Shown here piece by piece: positions 16,642 through 24,571 of a stretch of DNA of 64,000 bases. The translations under genes and the position numbers were made by a program. The DNA comes from an uncultured Lewinella sp. GTDB taxonomy: Bacteria > Bacteroidota > Bacteroidia > Chitinophagales > Saprospiraceae. The notes under the pieces were generated by a model. It ran no database searches, had not been told where the DNA came from, and was given only the letters and a program-made list of their open reading frames with translations. The DNA lies in contig CALMYQ010000092.1 of the NCBI GenBank assembly GCA_937873655.1, positions 62,001 through 126,000 on the forward strand, given 5' to 3'. How positions within the stretch are numbered: position 1 is the stretch's first letter; each line of letters starts with the position of its first letter.

Positions 16642-17196
16642 ATGAATCCATGGTTGGCGATTGCGCTGCTCGCTTTGGTGATGTGTGCCTGTGAAAATGA
16701 CCCCGCGGAAGTGGCTGCGCTCAACGCGAAACTCAATACATCCGTTGAACGGGCGGAAAAGGTCAAGATTATTTACAGTGATTCGGCCGTCGTCCGGGTG
16801 ATCATTTCCGGGCCTGTAATGCTGTCATACCTGGATAGCAGCGAACCGCGGCAGGAGTTTCCGGATGGCGTGCATGTGGATTTCTTTGGTCCGAACAGGG
16901 AAAAGACCGGCGAACTCACCGCCCGCTACGGATTGCGGATGGAGCGGAAAGGCCAGGTTGTGGTTCGGGACAGCGTCGTATGGGAGAGTGTCAAACAGGA
17001 AAAACTGGAAACCGAGGAGTTGATCTGGGATGAAAAAACGGCCAAGGTCTATACCCAGAAATTTGTAAGGATTACCAGGCCGGATGAAATTATCTACGGA
17101 TATGGTCTTCGGGCCAACCAGGATTTTTCAGAAGCGCGCATCAATGCCGTTGAAGGCCGCATAAAAGTTGATGATCCGGGCCAAACTAATCAATAG
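16642..17196 (+). CDS. lptC: LPS export component LptC (lipoprotein form)
   Basis: Periplasmic bridge protein of the Lpt lipopolysaccharide transporter, handing LPS from LptB2FG to LptA. The leader MNPWLAIALLALVMCAC ends in a lipobox-like MCAC, giving a lipid anchor in place of the single helix of enterobacterial LptC. The body has the beta-jellyroll pattern of the family (VKIIYSDSAVVRVIISGP, YLDSSEPRQEFPDGVHVDFF, LTARYGLRMERKGQVVVRDSVVWESV, YTQKFVRITRPDEIIYGYGL). 184 aa is normal. Its TAG stop overlaps the GTG start of the next gene by one base, indicating translational coupling. Confidence 0.88.
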   Translation: MNPWLAIALLALVMCACENDPAEVAALNAKLNTSVERAEKVKIIYSDSAVVRVIISGPVMLSYLDSSEPRQEFPDGVHVDFFGPNREKTGELTARYGLRMERKGQVVVRDSVVWESVKQEKLETEELIWDEKTAKVYTQKFVRITRPDEIIYGYGLRANQDFSEARINAVEGRIKVDDPGQTNQ

Positions 17197-18458
17197 TGTC
17201 TGTATTTACCGTCATACTGGTTTCTTTACTTTTTTCGGCCCTGTTTTCAGGAGCAGAAATCGCCTTTATTTCTGCCAACAAGCTCAAGCTGGAACTCAAG
17301 AAAAAGAAAAATGCAGCGAGAGGGCGCGTAGTGACTTATTTCTTTGAACGGCCGGCAGAATACCTCAGCACCATGCTGGTGGGGAATAATGTCGCGCTCG
17401 TCATCTTTACCACGGCGCTGACGGTGCCCCTGAACAATTTACTGATCAACCAGATCGGGCTGCAACACGAAGGCCTTAACCTTTTCGTTCAAACCTTGAT
17501 CGGGACAGTAATCGTACTGATTTTCGGTGAATTCCTGCCCAAAACCCTGTTCAGGCTGTATGCCGATGAGATCCTGTATTTTCTGGCGCTTCCGCTTCGG
17601 ATGATTCAGATCCTGCTCCTCCCCTTTTCCTGGTTGATGATCCGGGCTTCCAACGGGCTGCTGAAGCTTTTTTTCAAAACAGCCAGTCAACCGGTAGAAC
17701 AAACCTTTACCCGGCTGGATCTTGAAAACCTGGTCAACGCCACCGGATCGGATTCGCAGGAGGAGATCGTCGATAAGCAACTTTTCGGAAATGCCCTCAA
17801 CCTGAAGGAAACCCGGGTCCGGGAGGCGATGGTTCCGCGGACGGAGATCGAAAATATTGACGTCAGCGCGTCCGTGGCTGAGTTGGAACAATTGTTCATG
17901 GACACCAAATTGTCGAGGATCATCGTAACCAAAGACGATATCGACAACGTGCTTGGGTATGTTCATCACCAGCAACTCCTGATCAAGCCGATCGATATTA
18001 AAACCCTGATCCTGGAGATACCTTTTGTGCCCGAAGCCATGCGGGTAACCGATCTGATGAACAAATTCATCAAGGAGCGAACCAGCATTGCCTGCGTAGT
18101 GGATGAGTTCGGCGGTATTTCGGGCCTGATCACCCTGGAAGATATTCTTGAGGAGATCTTTGGCGAGATCGAAGACGAGCACGATGAGGAGGACTACGTG
18201 GAAATCCAGGAATCCGAAAACGAATACCGGTTTTCAGGCCGATTGGAAATTGACTACCTCAACGCCAAATATGCGCTCGACCTTCCGGAAGGCGAATACC
18301 ATACATTGTCCGGTTTTCTCGTCATGACCATGGAGAATATTCCACCGGAAGGGGAGGCTATCGATCTGAACGGCTACCGGTTCATTCTGGAATCGGTGAG
18401 CAATACCAAGATAGAAACCATCCGGATGATCAAGCTCACCGAATCTACGGATAAATAA
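17196..18458 (+). CDS. CorC/HlyC-type CNNM-CBS membrane protein
   Basis: Integral membrane protein of the CNNM/CorC family (often called hemolysin), implicated in Mg2+/Co2+ efflux. DUF21/CNNM membrane domain at about residues 1-190 (LFSGAEIAFISANKLKLEL; TMLVGNNVALVIFTTAL; FGEFLPKTLF). Two CBS domains at about 200-335 (VREAMVPRTEIENI; IACVVDEFGGISGLITLEDILEEIFGEI). CorC/HlyC transporter-associated domain at about 345-420. Start is GTG, sharing one base with the lptC stop (TAGTG). lptC followed by this gene is a recurrent Bacteroidota arrangement by recollection. Ends four bases before a convergent lipoprotein gene. Confidence 0.92.
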   Translation: MSVFTVILVSLLFSALFSGAEIAFISANKLKLELKKKKNAARGRVVTYFFERPAEYLSTMLVGNNVALVIFTTALTVPLNNLLINQIGLQHEGLNLFVQTLIGTVIVLIFGEFLPKTLFRLYADEILYFLALPLRMIQILLLPFSWLMIRASNGLLKLFFKTASQPVEQTFTRLDLENLVNATGSDSQEEIVDKQLFGNALNLKETRVREAMVPRTEIENIDVSASVAELEQLFMDTKLSRIIVTKDDIDNVLGYVHHQQLLIKPIDIKTLILEIPFVPEAMRVTDLMNKFIKERTSIACVVDEFGGISGLITLEDILEEIFGEIEDEHDEEDYVEIQESENEYRFSGRLEIDYLNAKYALDLPEGEYHTLSGFLVMTMENIPPEGEAIDLNGYRFILESVSNTKIETIRMIKLTESTDK

Positions 18459-18462
18459 TCCG

Positions 18463-19422
18463 TTATTTTACATTTGCCTTAACCCATTTCAGGATGTTCT
18501 GCACAGACTGGGTTTCCACGTCGGCGGGCAGTCCGATCCTTTTCTTTTGCTGCATGTCAATGGCAACGGCGCCGTCCCGCCCCTGGAATGGAAGCACGAG
18601 ATATCGGTTGTTTCTGACGTTAGACCCCAACGTGGTATTCACCGCCTGAGGTTGGTCAAACAGCGGATTGACGGAGAATTCATCCTTGTCAATATCATAG
18701 GATGGAACGGCCAGCTGGCTTTTGCCGTCCGGGAAGGAAAAGGCAAACAGCGAACTGTATTGTCCTTCACCGGTTTGGAATTCTGCGATGGGCAGAACCG
18801 GTTTGGCTTCCATTGTACTTTTTTCAATAGAGACGGCAAATACGCCTTTGTCCTGAGCGTATCCCACCAGAAAATCTTCCCAGACTTCAAGCCTGAGGAT
18901 ATGGCCGCTCTGGGCGTCTTCCGAATAGCGTTCTCTCAAAAACCTGGGTTGAATGGGGTTGGAGAGCCGGAGGTTGCTGACATCGTAGCAGTAAATATTG
19001 GAAGCTCCCCGAATGCCGACCAGCGTGCTGCTGTTGTTATAATTGATCTGGGCAAGGTAGTACGGAAAATCAGGGCTTTCATTGACTTCCAGCACTTTCC
19101 GGTCAGCGATCTGGCAATTGGAGGTATTGTAAACCTCAAGGATGCGGTGGCTGTCGCCCAACTCATCGTCATAGGTGGAAGAATCGGCTGTAATGACGAC
19201 CATGCGTTGTGCCTGACGCATGAACATCCGGTTGCCGTCCAGGACCGGGGTTTTCAAATCGCACGCCGGCTCTGATGAAGGCGTGCCTGAATTATCGTCC
19301 GTAGCGCTGGTATCCTGGGTTTGATCATTGCCGTTTTGCCCTTGGGATGGCGACTCGCCTCCGCAGGCGGATACCAGGAGGAAAAGACCCCAAAAGCAAA
19401 GGATTGCAAGCTGTTTTTGCAT
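18463..19422 (-). CDS. Hypothetical lipoprotein (319 aa), propeller-like
   Basis: Unrecognised family. Lipoprotein leader MQKQLAILCFWGLFLLVSAC followed by GGESPS and a long Ser/Thr/Asp/Gln-rich spacer to about residue 50. The body alternates short hydrophobic strands with turns (MFMRQAQRMVVITADSS, STLVGIRGASNIYCYDVSN, DFLVGYAQDKGVFAVSIEK, QLAVPSYDID, NRYLVLPFQGRDGAVAID). This resembles a beta-propeller or LVIVD/YVTN-like repeat protein. Lipid-anchored, likely outer membrane or periplasm. Convergent with the CorC-like gene. Confidence 0.7.
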   Translation of the reverse strand: MQKQLAILCFWGLFLLVSACGGESPSQGQNGNDQTQDTSATDDNSGTPSSEPACDLKTPVLDGNRMFMRQAQRMVVITADSSTYDDELGDSHRILEVYNTSNCQIADRKVLEVNESPDFPYYLAQINYNNSSTLVGIRGASNIYCYDVSNLRLSNPIQPRFLRERYSEDAQSGHILRLEVWEDFLVGYAQDKGVFAVSIEKSTMEAKPVLPIAEFQTGEGQYSSLFAFSFPDGKSQLAVPSYDIDKDEFSVNPLFDQPQAVNTTLGSNVRNNRYLVLPFQGRDGAVAIDMQQKKRIGLPADVETQSVQNILKWVKANVK

Positions 19423-19526
19423 ACAGTATTGGTTTTTGAACCTAAAGTTAGGCTTTTTTTAAACGATCGCTGCCGGATAGATATTTCTTTATGGTCCGGC
19501 GCCGGGAAAAAGATATTTCACAAGTA

Positions 19527-19544
19527 TTACGAAAAAAATCGTAA
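19527..19544. promoter_or_regulatory. BlaI-type operator 1
   Basis: Perfect palindrome TTACGA-N6-TCGTAA. First of three equally built sites upstream of the BlaI-like gene, lying upstream of the -33 element. Confidence 0.75.
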
Positions 19545-19550
19545 ATAAAC

Positions 19551-19581
19551 TTGCATTACGATAAACTTCGTAGTATATTTG
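19551..19581 (+). promoter_or_regulatory. Promoter of the BlaI/M56 pair (-33 TTG, -7 TATATTTG)
   Basis: TTG at 19551-19553 and TATATTTG at 19574-19581, 20-bp spacer, matching the Bacteroidota promoter pattern. Operator 2 fills the spacer and operator 3 covers the expected transcription start, so binding would block initiation. Confidence 0.65.
19556..19573. promoter_or_regulatory. BlaI-type operator 2
   Basis: TTACGA-N6-TCGTAG, one mismatch from a perfect palindrome, located between the -33 and -7 elements. Starts 29 bp after operator 1. Confidence 0.75.
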
Positions 19582-19582
19582 T

Positions 19583-19600
19583 CTACGAAAATGTTCGTAA
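19583..19600. promoter_or_regulatory. BlaI-type operator 3
   Basis: CTACGA-N6-TCGTAA, one mismatch. Starts 27 bp after operator 2 and ends 10 bp before the ATG. Confidence 0.75.
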
Positions 19601-19610
19601 ATAAATTCTG

Positions 19611-20000
19611 ATGGCAAAAAAATCCTTACCCAAGCCGACGGAGGCCGAATTGGCCATTCTGCAGGTATTGTGGGAAAACGGACCGTCCAGCGTCCGGTTT
19701 ATCCACGAACAACTTTCCCAGGAAAAGGAAGTAGGATATACGACCACGCTGAAGATCATGCAGATCATGGCGGAAAAGGGGTTGCTGCAACGCAACACCG
19801 ATCAGCGCACTCATATATATTATCCTGCACTGGAAAAGGAAGATACCCAGAAACAATTGATCCACGACTTTGTCGCCAGCGCCTTCAAAGGATCGGCGAT
19901 GCAATTGGTCATGCAGGCGTTGGGTAACCACAAAGCTTCTGACAAAGAATTGCAGGAGATCAAGGCGCTCATAGAAAAAATGGAAAAAAAGGATCATTAA
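19611..20000 (+). CDS. BlaI/MecI/CopY-family repressor
   Basis: Winged-helix repressor of 129 aa. Start MAKKSLPKPTEAELAILQVLWENGPSSVR matches the BlaI HTH. GYTTTLKIMQIMAEKGLL is the recognition helix and wing region. The C-terminal half (about 75-129) is the helical dimerisation domain. BlaI proteins bind TACA/TACGA-type dyads as dimers and are released by cleavage by an M56 membrane metallopeptidase, which is encoded 8 bp downstream. Three dyads TTACGA-N6-TCGTAA overlap the gene's own promoter, so autorepression is likely. No beta-lactamase gene is adjacent. Confidence 0.95.
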   Translation: MAKKSLPKPTEAELAILQVLWENGPSSVRFIHEQLSQEKEVGYTTTLKIMQIMAEKGLLQRNTDQRTHIYYPALEKEDTQKQLIHDFVASAFKGSAMQLVMQALGNHKASDKELQEIKALIEKMEKKDH

Positions 20001-20008
20001 ATCAGCAA

Positions 20009-22207
20009 ATGATGGCCATTGAACAATGGATTCCGGAAAACTGGCTGGCGCCGCTGGGGTGGACGGTGTTGCACTCCTTGTGGCAGGCAGCCGTTGTGGC
20101 AGCAAGCGTATTTCTTTTACTCAGGATATTTCCCCGGTGGGATGCCGCCCGGCGGTATTGGCTTTGCAACCTGGCCCTCTGGTCCATTCCTATCTGGTCC
20201 GCGCTGACTTTTTTGCGGTATTTCCGGTTCGATACGGGAGGTGCCGCGCAAATCACCCTACTGTCAGGACCGGCTGGGGGCGCGGAAAGAATTGCCCCTG
20301 CCGGATTTTTTCAAGGGCTGACCCAGGGCTTTTCTCAATATTTTCAGGAAAATCTGCCGTTGATCGTAACCTTCTGGCTATTGGGTTTTACCTTCTTCGG
20401 ATTGAGATTAATGGCAGGCATGGCATATACCCACCGGCTCAAATACTGGCGGACAAGCGATGTGCCGGATTTTTGGCTCGGCCGGTTTGAAACCCTTTTG
20501 CAACAGATGAAAATCCGTCGCCGGCCCCGTTTATTGCAATCCGCCGCGACCGTGGTCCCCATGGTGATCGGATGGTGGAAACCGGTCATCCTGATGCCGG
20601 TGGGATTGATCAATTCCCTGAGCATTGAAGAAGTGGAGGTAGTGCTGGCGCACGAACTGGCGCATATTGCCCGACATGATTTTGTTTTGAATATCATCCA
20701 ATCCATAATTGATACCCTTTATTATTTCAACCCGGCTGTTTGGCAGATTTCTGCAAAAATCCGAACCGAACGCGAACATTGCTGTGATGATACGGCGATC
20801 AGTTTTTGCGGCAGCCCATTGTTTTACGCCAAAACATTGGTTGCCTTACAGGAAGCAAGCGTCCCTTCACCCGGCCTTGCCATGACCCTGTTCAGCAAAA
20901 AAGGCGCGTTGCTCAAGCGGATCAGCAGGATCTTGAACCAGCCACAAAAGCGCAACGACATGAAGGAAAAAAGTTTGGTTACGCTGGTGCTCCTCACCCT
21001 GTTTTGTTTGACAACCGCCCTGACCGACGGGGCTACCGACGACACCGTACAAGTGAAAGAGGAAAATGCGGAAGCGGCGTACGTTCACCTCGACACGCTC
21101 CCAAAGGGGAATACCCACCTTACCATTACCCGTCCGGATGAATCCGTGGACGTGGAGATCAGGAACGGCAAAATCCAGCGGCTCAAGATTGACGGCAAGG
21201 AAATCCCTGAATCGGAATGGCCGGATTATGAAGGAAAGGTTGAAAAGTGGCTGCAGGATGTTCCGCCCATACCACCGGTGCCGCCTGTTCCTCCCGTGCC
21301 ACCCGTACCACCTGTGCCACCTGTGCCACCAGTGCCTCCCGTGCCACCCGTACCACCTGTGCCACCAGTTCCGCCCGTGCCTCCTGTACCACCGGTGCCT
21401 CCTGTTGAAGGAATCGAAGGGTTTACGGCCTTCAACAACAAGTTCAATTTTGAACAATTCAATGATGGATTGCTGGCGTTTAACGGCAAGTTTCCCGAAG
21501 GCTATTTTGACGCAAAAAACCTGAACCTGGATCTGAATTTCGATAACCTGGAATTACCGGGAATGGATTTCGGAGATCTGGACGCTATGTCGAACTTCCG
21601 GTTTACGTTTAAAGGAGACTCCGTTCCCGAAGAGATGGCCCAGCGCATGAAAGAAATGGCCCAAAGGCTCGAGGAGCGGAACGCCGAGCTGGAGCAGCGC
21701 CTTGCAGAACAGCAGGAACGGCTGGCGTCCCGCAATGTAGAAATGGAAGAACGAATGAAGGTCCAGTCTGAAAGGATGGCGCAAAGAAGCCAGGAAATGG
21801 AGGAAAGGATGAAAACCCGCAACAGGGAAAACGAAGAGCGCATGGCCCAACGGATGGAAGAACAGAGCCAACGGATGAAAGAACGCGCGGATGAAATGGA
21901 AGTGCGGGCCAAAGAAATGGCAGAAAGAATGGCGCAAAGAGAAACGGAGGTTCAGCAACGCATGGCCGAAGCGGAGGAACGCGCTGCAGGCATGAGCGAA
22001 TTTGAAAGTAAAATCCAAAGCGAACTGGAAAAGGACAACCTGATGAAAACCGGGGGCAAATACCGGGTAGAGATCTCCCCCACCGAGCTGTTTATCAACG
22101 GTAATAAACAATCCGACCCGATGCACAAAAAATACCTCAGTATCTATGAGGATTCAACCGGCAGGACCTTGTCCGGGAAAGGGAAAGTGACGATTGAAAA
22201 CAATTAA
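20009..22207 (+). CDS. M56 (BlaR1/MecR1-like) metallopeptidase with Pro-rich and coiled-coil sensor half
   Basis: Membrane metallopeptidase expected to sense an envelope signal and inactivate the BlaI-like repressor encoded 8 bp upstream. Hydrophobic helices lie near residues 12-35, 48-68 and 110-135. The zinc motif HELAH (VLAHELAHIARHDF, about 212-226) is followed by TEREHCCDDTAI. A fourth helix lies at about 323-342 (LVTLVLLTLFCLTTALTDG). BlaR1 has a penicillin-binding domain after the last helix. Here there is instead a short beta segment, a run of sixteen V/I-P-P triplets (residues 418-465), a linker rich in Asn/Phe, a Met/Glu/Arg/Gln-rich heptad coiled coil (about 545-670) and a short C-terminal domain (KYRVEISPTELFINGNKQSD). 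No SxxK penicillin site was seen. The ligand is unknown. Confidence 0.9.
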   Translation: MMAIEQWIPENWLAPLGWTVLHSLWQAAVVAASVFLLLRIFPRWDAARRYWLCNLALWSIPIWSALTFLRYFRFDTGGAAQITLLSGPAGGAERIAPAGFFQGLTQGFSQYFQENLPLIVTFWLLGFTFFGLRLMAGMAYTHRLKYWRTSDVPDFWLGRFETLLQQMKIRRRPRLLQSAATVVPMVIGWWKPVILMPVGLINSLSIEEVEVVLAHELAHIARHDFVLNIIQSIIDTLYYFNPAVWQISAKIRTEREHCCDDTAISFCGSPLFYAKTLVALQEASVPSPGLAMTLFSKKGALLKRISRILNQPQKRNDMKEKSLVTLVLLTLFCLTTALTDGATDDTVQVKEENAEAAYVHLDTLPKGNTHLTITRPDESVDVEIRNGKIQRLKIDGKEIPESEWPDYEGKVEKWLQDVPPIPPVPPVPPVPPVPPVPPVPPVPPVPPVPPVPPVPPVPPVPPVPPVEGIEGFTAFNNKFNFEQFNDGLLAFNGKFPEGYFDAKNLNLDLNFDNLELPGMDFGDLDAMSNFRFTFKGDSVPEEMAQRMKEMAQRLEERNAELEQRLAEQQERLASRNVEMEERMKVQSERMAQRSQEMEERMKTRNRENEERMAQRMEEQSQRMKERADEMEVRAKEMAERMAQRETEVQQRMAEAEERAAGMSEFESKIQSELEKDNLMKTGGKYRVEISPTELFINGNKQSDPMHKKYLSIYEDSTGRTLSGKGKVTIENN
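21260..21403 (+). repeat. In-gene tandem repeat encoding 16 (V/I)PP triplets
   Basis: Sixteen 9-bp units coding Val-Pro-Pro (one Ile-Pro-Pro). Codons vary (four Pro codons, three Val codons), but a block of at least 30 bp starting at 21290 recurs 45 bp later, showing an internal duplication of five units. Likely a stiff polyproline-II rod between the membrane peptidase and the coiled coil. The reverse strand reads as long Gly-Gly-Thr frames, which are shadows. Confidence 0.95.
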
Positions 22208-22228
22208 GATATTCCCGGTTTAAGGGTT

Positions 22229-22269
22229 TCAAACGCCATACTTTGACGCAGGTCAGGTATGGCGTTTGA
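22229..22269 (+). terminator. Hairpin terminator after the M56 gene
   Basis: Perfect 13-bp stem TCAAACGCCATAC / GTATGGCGTTTGA with a 15-nt loop, 22 bp after the stop codon. T-tract is absent, so termination is probable but not certain. Confidence 0.55.
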
Positions 22270-22345
22270 CATTCAGGCAGAAAGTTGCAGAAGGAATGGA
22301 TTTTAAAAATGACCTTGACTAACTTTATCCCTTAAATCGAGTTAC

Positions 22346-24544
22346 ATGAAAAATCGCATCCTTCTGTTATTGGCTGTAATGGCCTGGAGTTTCAGTGCTT
22401 TATCCCAGAAAAACATCACACTTGAAGATATCTGGCGGGACTACACCTTTTACCCTAATGCGGTGCCGGGGTTCAATTTTATGAACGACGGCCGCCATTA
22501 CACCCAGATTGAACGCAACCGAATTCAGCAATACGACCTTACTACCGGCGCTTTCGTTCAGACCCTTTTTGATGCCGCTGCGGTGAGCAACCCGGAATTC
22601 TCGGGGAGTTTCGACGATTATGCCTTCAGCGATGACGAGAACAAATTGCTCATCAAATCGGAAACGGAAGCCATTTACCGGCATTCAACACGGGCAAAAT
22701 TCTTTATTTACGACCGGGAATCCCGCGAAATGTCGCCGGTGTTTCCGACCGGTAAGGTGATGTATGCTACGTTTAATCCGGGTGCCGACAAAGTTGCATT
22801 CGTCTATCAGAATAACCTGTTCTACAAGGATCTGAACAGCGGGATCACCCGCCAGATCACCACGGACGGCGAGCAAAACGCCATCATCAACGGCGCGACG
22901 GATTGGGTTTATGAAGAGGAGTTTTCCTTTGACGTGGCCTTCCAGTGGTCGCCCGACGGAAAGCGACTGGCCTTTTACCGCTTTGATGAACGCGAAGTGC
23001 CGGAAATGACCCTTACCCATTTCCGCAATGAGCTTTATCCCGAATACGAAACCTTCAAATACCCCAAGGTCGGAGAAAAGAACTCCAAAGTGACCATTTT
23101 CATTTACGACATCACCGCGGGCAATTCGGTCAAAGTGAATACCTGGAAAGACGAAGACCATTATATTCCCCGGATCAAATGGACCCAGGACCCTGAAAAA
23201 CTCTGCGTTTTCCGGATGAACCGCCACCAGAACGAACTGGAGTTGTTGCTGGCGGACGCCACATCGGGCGCTACCAACCTTCTGCTCAGGGAGACCAACA
23301 AATACTATATCGATATCCACGATAACCTCCGCTTTCTGGCCGATGGCAAACATTTCCTGTGGACCAGCGAGGGAGACGGCTGGAACCACCTCTACCTGTA
23401 CAACATGGACGGCAAACTGGTCAGGCAGCTGACGAAAGGAGAATGGGAACTAACGGATTTTTACGGCGTTGACGAAAAAAAGCAGGTGGTCTATTACCAG
23501 GCAGCAGAAAAAACGCCGCTGGAACGCCAGATCTACAGCCTCGGCCTTGACGGCAAGAACAAAAAGACCCTGATCGGGCAAAGCGGCTGGAACAGCGCGC
23601 AGTTCAGCAGTACGTTCGATTATTTTGTGTTGACGCATTCAACCGCCAACCAGGCCCCGTCTTACGCCGTTTACAACCGCGAGGGCAAGGCAATCCGGAC
23701 CATCGAAGATAACGCCGATATCGCCGTTCTGCAGAAGACTTACGGCACAAACCCGGTAGAATTCTTCAAATTCAAAACAGGAGAAGGGGTTGAACTCAAC
23801 GGCTGGATGCTCAAGCCCGCCGATTTTGATCCCGGGAAAAAATACCCTGTTTTTATGACCCTGTACGGCGGCCCCGGCAGCCAGATGGTAACGGACAGTT
23901 GGAAAGGTCAGGATTACTGGTGGTATGAAATGCTGACCCAGCAGGGGTTCATCGTAGCCTGTGTGGACAACCGCGGGACAGGCGCACGGGGAGAGGCTTT
24001 CAAGAAAATGACCTACCTCCAGTTGGGCAAATACGAAACCATTGACCAGATCGAAGCGGCAAAATACCTCGGCAGCCTGCCCTATACCGACCCGGCCCGG
24101 ATCGGCATCTTCGGATGGAGCTACGGCGGATTCATGTCGACTTCCTGCCTGCTGAAAGGCAACGATGTATTCAAAGCCGCTATAGCTGTGGCGCCGGTGA
24201 CCAGCTGGCGCTGGTACGATACCATTTATACCGAGCGGTACATGCGCACCGAAGAAGAAAACCCCGAAGGATACCGCGACAATTCGCCGGTGAACTTTGC
24301 CGATCGGCTGAAAGGGGATTATCTCCTCGTACACGGCCTTGGCGACGACAATGTCCACTTCCAGAATACGGCCGAAATGACCAATGCCCTCATCGATGCC
24401 AACAAGCAATACGATACCTTCTTCTATCCGAACCGGAACCACGGCATCTACGGCGGCAATACGCGCTTGCATCTTTACCGGAAAATGACTAATTTTCTGG
24501 ATGAAAAATTAAATGCCCCGGGAATGGAAAAACCGAGGCCCTAG
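22346..24544 (+). CDS. S9 family prolyl oligopeptidase (DPP IV-like)
   Basis: Secreted or periplasmic serine peptidase removing X-Pro-type dipeptides. Signal peptide MKNRILLLLAVMAWSFSALSQ. Residues about 30-480 form the DPP IV N-terminal propeller, containing WVYEEEF, the substrate-amine-binding double glutamate characteristic of DPP IV-type enzymes. The catalytic alpha/beta-hydrolase domain is about 500-732: oxyanion region YGGPGSQ, nucleophile in GWSYGG (Ser about 592), Asp in GLGDDNVHF (about 668), His in NRNHGIYG (about 698). 732 aa is the standard length. Stands alone after the BlaI/M56 pair. Confidence 0.95.
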   Translation: MKNRILLLLAVMAWSFSALSQKNITLEDIWRDYTFYPNAVPGFNFMNDGRHYTQIERNRIQQYDLTTGAFVQTLFDAAAVSNPEFSGSFDDYAFSDDENKLLIKSETEAIYRHSTRAKFFIYDRESREMSPVFPTGKVMYATFNPGADKVAFVYQNNLFYKDLNSGITRQITTDGEQNAIINGATDWVYEEEFSFDVAFQWSPDGKRLAFYRFDEREVPEMTLTHFRNELYPEYETFKYPKVGEKNSKVTIFIYDITAGNSVKVNTWKDEDHYIPRIKWTQDPEKLCVFRMNRHQNELELLLADATSGATNLLLRETNKYYIDIHDNLRFLADGKHFLWTSEGDGWNHLYLYNMDGKLVRQLTKGEWELTDFYGVDEKKQVVYYQAAEKTPLERQIYSLGLDGKNKKTLIGQSGWNSAQFSSTFDYFVLTHSTANQAPSYAVYNREGKAIRTIEDNADIAVLQKTYGTNPVEFFKFKTGEGVELNGWMLKPADFDPGKKYPVFMTLYGGPGSQMVTDSWKGQDYWWYEMLTQQGFIVACVDNRGTGARGEAFKKMTYLQLGKYETIDQIEAAKYLGSLPYTDPARIGIFGWSYGGFMSTSCLLKGNDVFKAAIAVAPVTSWRWYDTIYTERYMRTEEENPEGYRDNSPVNFADRLKGDYLLVHGLGDDNVHFQNTAEMTNALIDANKQYDTFFYPNRNHGIYGGNTRLHLYRKMTNFLDEKLNAPGMEKPRP

Positions 24545-24571
24545 GGTAAGCAAATAATAATCCGAAATTCT

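Noticed and set aside
21183..21489. Gly-Gly-Thr-rich minus-strand frames and a possible tandem-repeat or CRISPR-like array
   Set aside because: They are the reverse strand of the 9-bp VPP repeats; no spacers of constant length, so not CRISPR.
23639..24472. 277-codon minus-strand frame
   Set aside because: Antisense to the catalytic half of the S9 peptidase.
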